Source: Euglena gracilis (lineage: Eukaryota; Euglenida; Euglenophyceae; Euglenales). Taken from it: a stretch of 64,000 nucleotides of DNA. The notes beneath the pieces are model-generated. The model was not told where the DNA came from. It saw only the letters and a list, made by a program, of their open reading frames with translations, and made no database searches. The position numbers were made by a program, and so were the translations under genes. How positions within the stretch are numbered: position 1 is the first letter of the stretch; each line of letters opens with the position of its first letter. The stretch spans positions 62,760,257 to 62,824,256 of the forward strand of contig CP154956.1 of assembly GCA_039621445.1 (NCBI GenBank), in the 5' to 3' direction. Below, piece after piece: positions 63,457 to 64,000 of the stretch.

Positions 63457-64000
63457 TGCAGAGGGGCGACGGCAGTACGGTTGGGGTTCTTTGGGGACCC
63501 CCCCCTCCCCCCCCCCCTGTACAGTTGGGGATTTTAGGGACCCCCCCCCCCCTAGTGCCGACCCCCCCGAGACAGATGAAAAAATTGACACCAAAATGGC
63601 CTTTTTAGACCAAAAAAAGGCCTTAAATTTTTTCCTGGCGCCAGTTTTTGGCCGATTTTTGGGAGGGGGGGTTGGCAGTACAGTTGGGACCCCAGGACCC
63701 CCCCTGTGTTGAGACAATACTAGCAGTGGCTGAAAACTTCCCCCCCCCCCTGAAAATTTCCCCCCCCCCCTCAAATCGGCCAGATTTTGGCGGTTCTACC
63801 TTATGCTTCCAGGGGTCCGAAAATTTCCCCCCCCCCTTGAAAAAGCCCGGTCCCCCCCCCCAAAAAAGTCAACAAAGGCGCAAGGCAAGGGCTTTTTGGA
63901 AGGAATTCTTCTTTTTTTTCATGCCGTGGTAGCGATTTTTTGTCCTTGTGAACCATCATGAAACAAATATTGTAGTCCAATGCAAAATGGTCTTCAACAA
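63457..64000. other. No gene recognised
   Basis: C/G runs (TTTCCCCCCCCCCTGAAAA type) and low-complexity sequence only. Confidence 0.4.

Overview
Type of organism. This is eukaryotic nuclear DNA from a large, repeat-rich genome. It has two intron-split housekeeping genes on the minus strand, nested retroelements, many small transposons with terminal inverted repeats, microsatellites, and hundreds of C/G homopolymer runs. The best clue to the lineage is the alcohol dehydrogenase gene. Seven of its nine exons are joined by GT-AG introns except where two introns have no GT/AG borders. In those two the intron ends are complementary to each other. One has CAG at +4 to +6 facing CTG at -8 to -6, the known hallmark of euglenid nonconventional introns. 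I therefore infer a euglenid, but I cannot name the species.

Layout. (1) 1-6113 plus 18423-about 20620, plus strand: a decayed Ty3/gypsy chromovirus (RT, RNase H, integrase, chromodomain) followed by a very long low-complexity ORF of unknown function. (2) 6114-18422, minus strand: a complete 12.3 kb Ty3/gypsy element inserted into that ORF. It has 799-bp LTRs that differ at one position, a 4-bp target duplication, a primer-binding site and a polypurine tract. Its Pol begins, after an in-frame UAG behind gag, with a DNA cytosine-C5 methyltransferase domain and then a phage Dam-like (N6-adenine type, NPPW) methyltransferase domain, before protease, RT, RNase H, integrase and chromodomain. This is the most interesting object in the window. 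(3) 21.5-23.4 kb: a broken tyrosine recombinase of the DIRS/Ngaro/Crypton kind, a long inverted repeat and a palindromic simple-sequence tract. (4) 23870-29877, minus: a complete nine-exon, 396-aa zinc alcohol dehydrogenase of class III type with unusual substrate-pocket residues. (5) 34837-51446, minus: exons of the ribosome-biogenesis methyltransferase EMG1/NEP1 scattered over 16.6 kb. Its introns hold a Tc1/mariner fossil and many small elements. (6) 51.5-64 kb: almost purely repeats, including a 47-bp minisatellite in two orientations, hAT-like MITEs and palindromic C/G-run elements. No gene is recognised there.

Mobile DNA. At least eleven short elements begin with CAGGG or a close variant. 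They carry inverted termini and have perfect or near-perfect 8-bp target duplications, the signature of hAT-type transposition. Several families are present (about 270-700 bp), some inside introns and one inside a longer dispersed repeat. A second palindromic family begins TACCATGC and ends GCATGGTA.

Limits. Family calls come from motif recognition only. Several frameshifts in the young retroelement sit at homopolymers and may be assembly errors rather than decay. The 5' exon(s) of EMG1 and one or two internal exons were not found with certainty.
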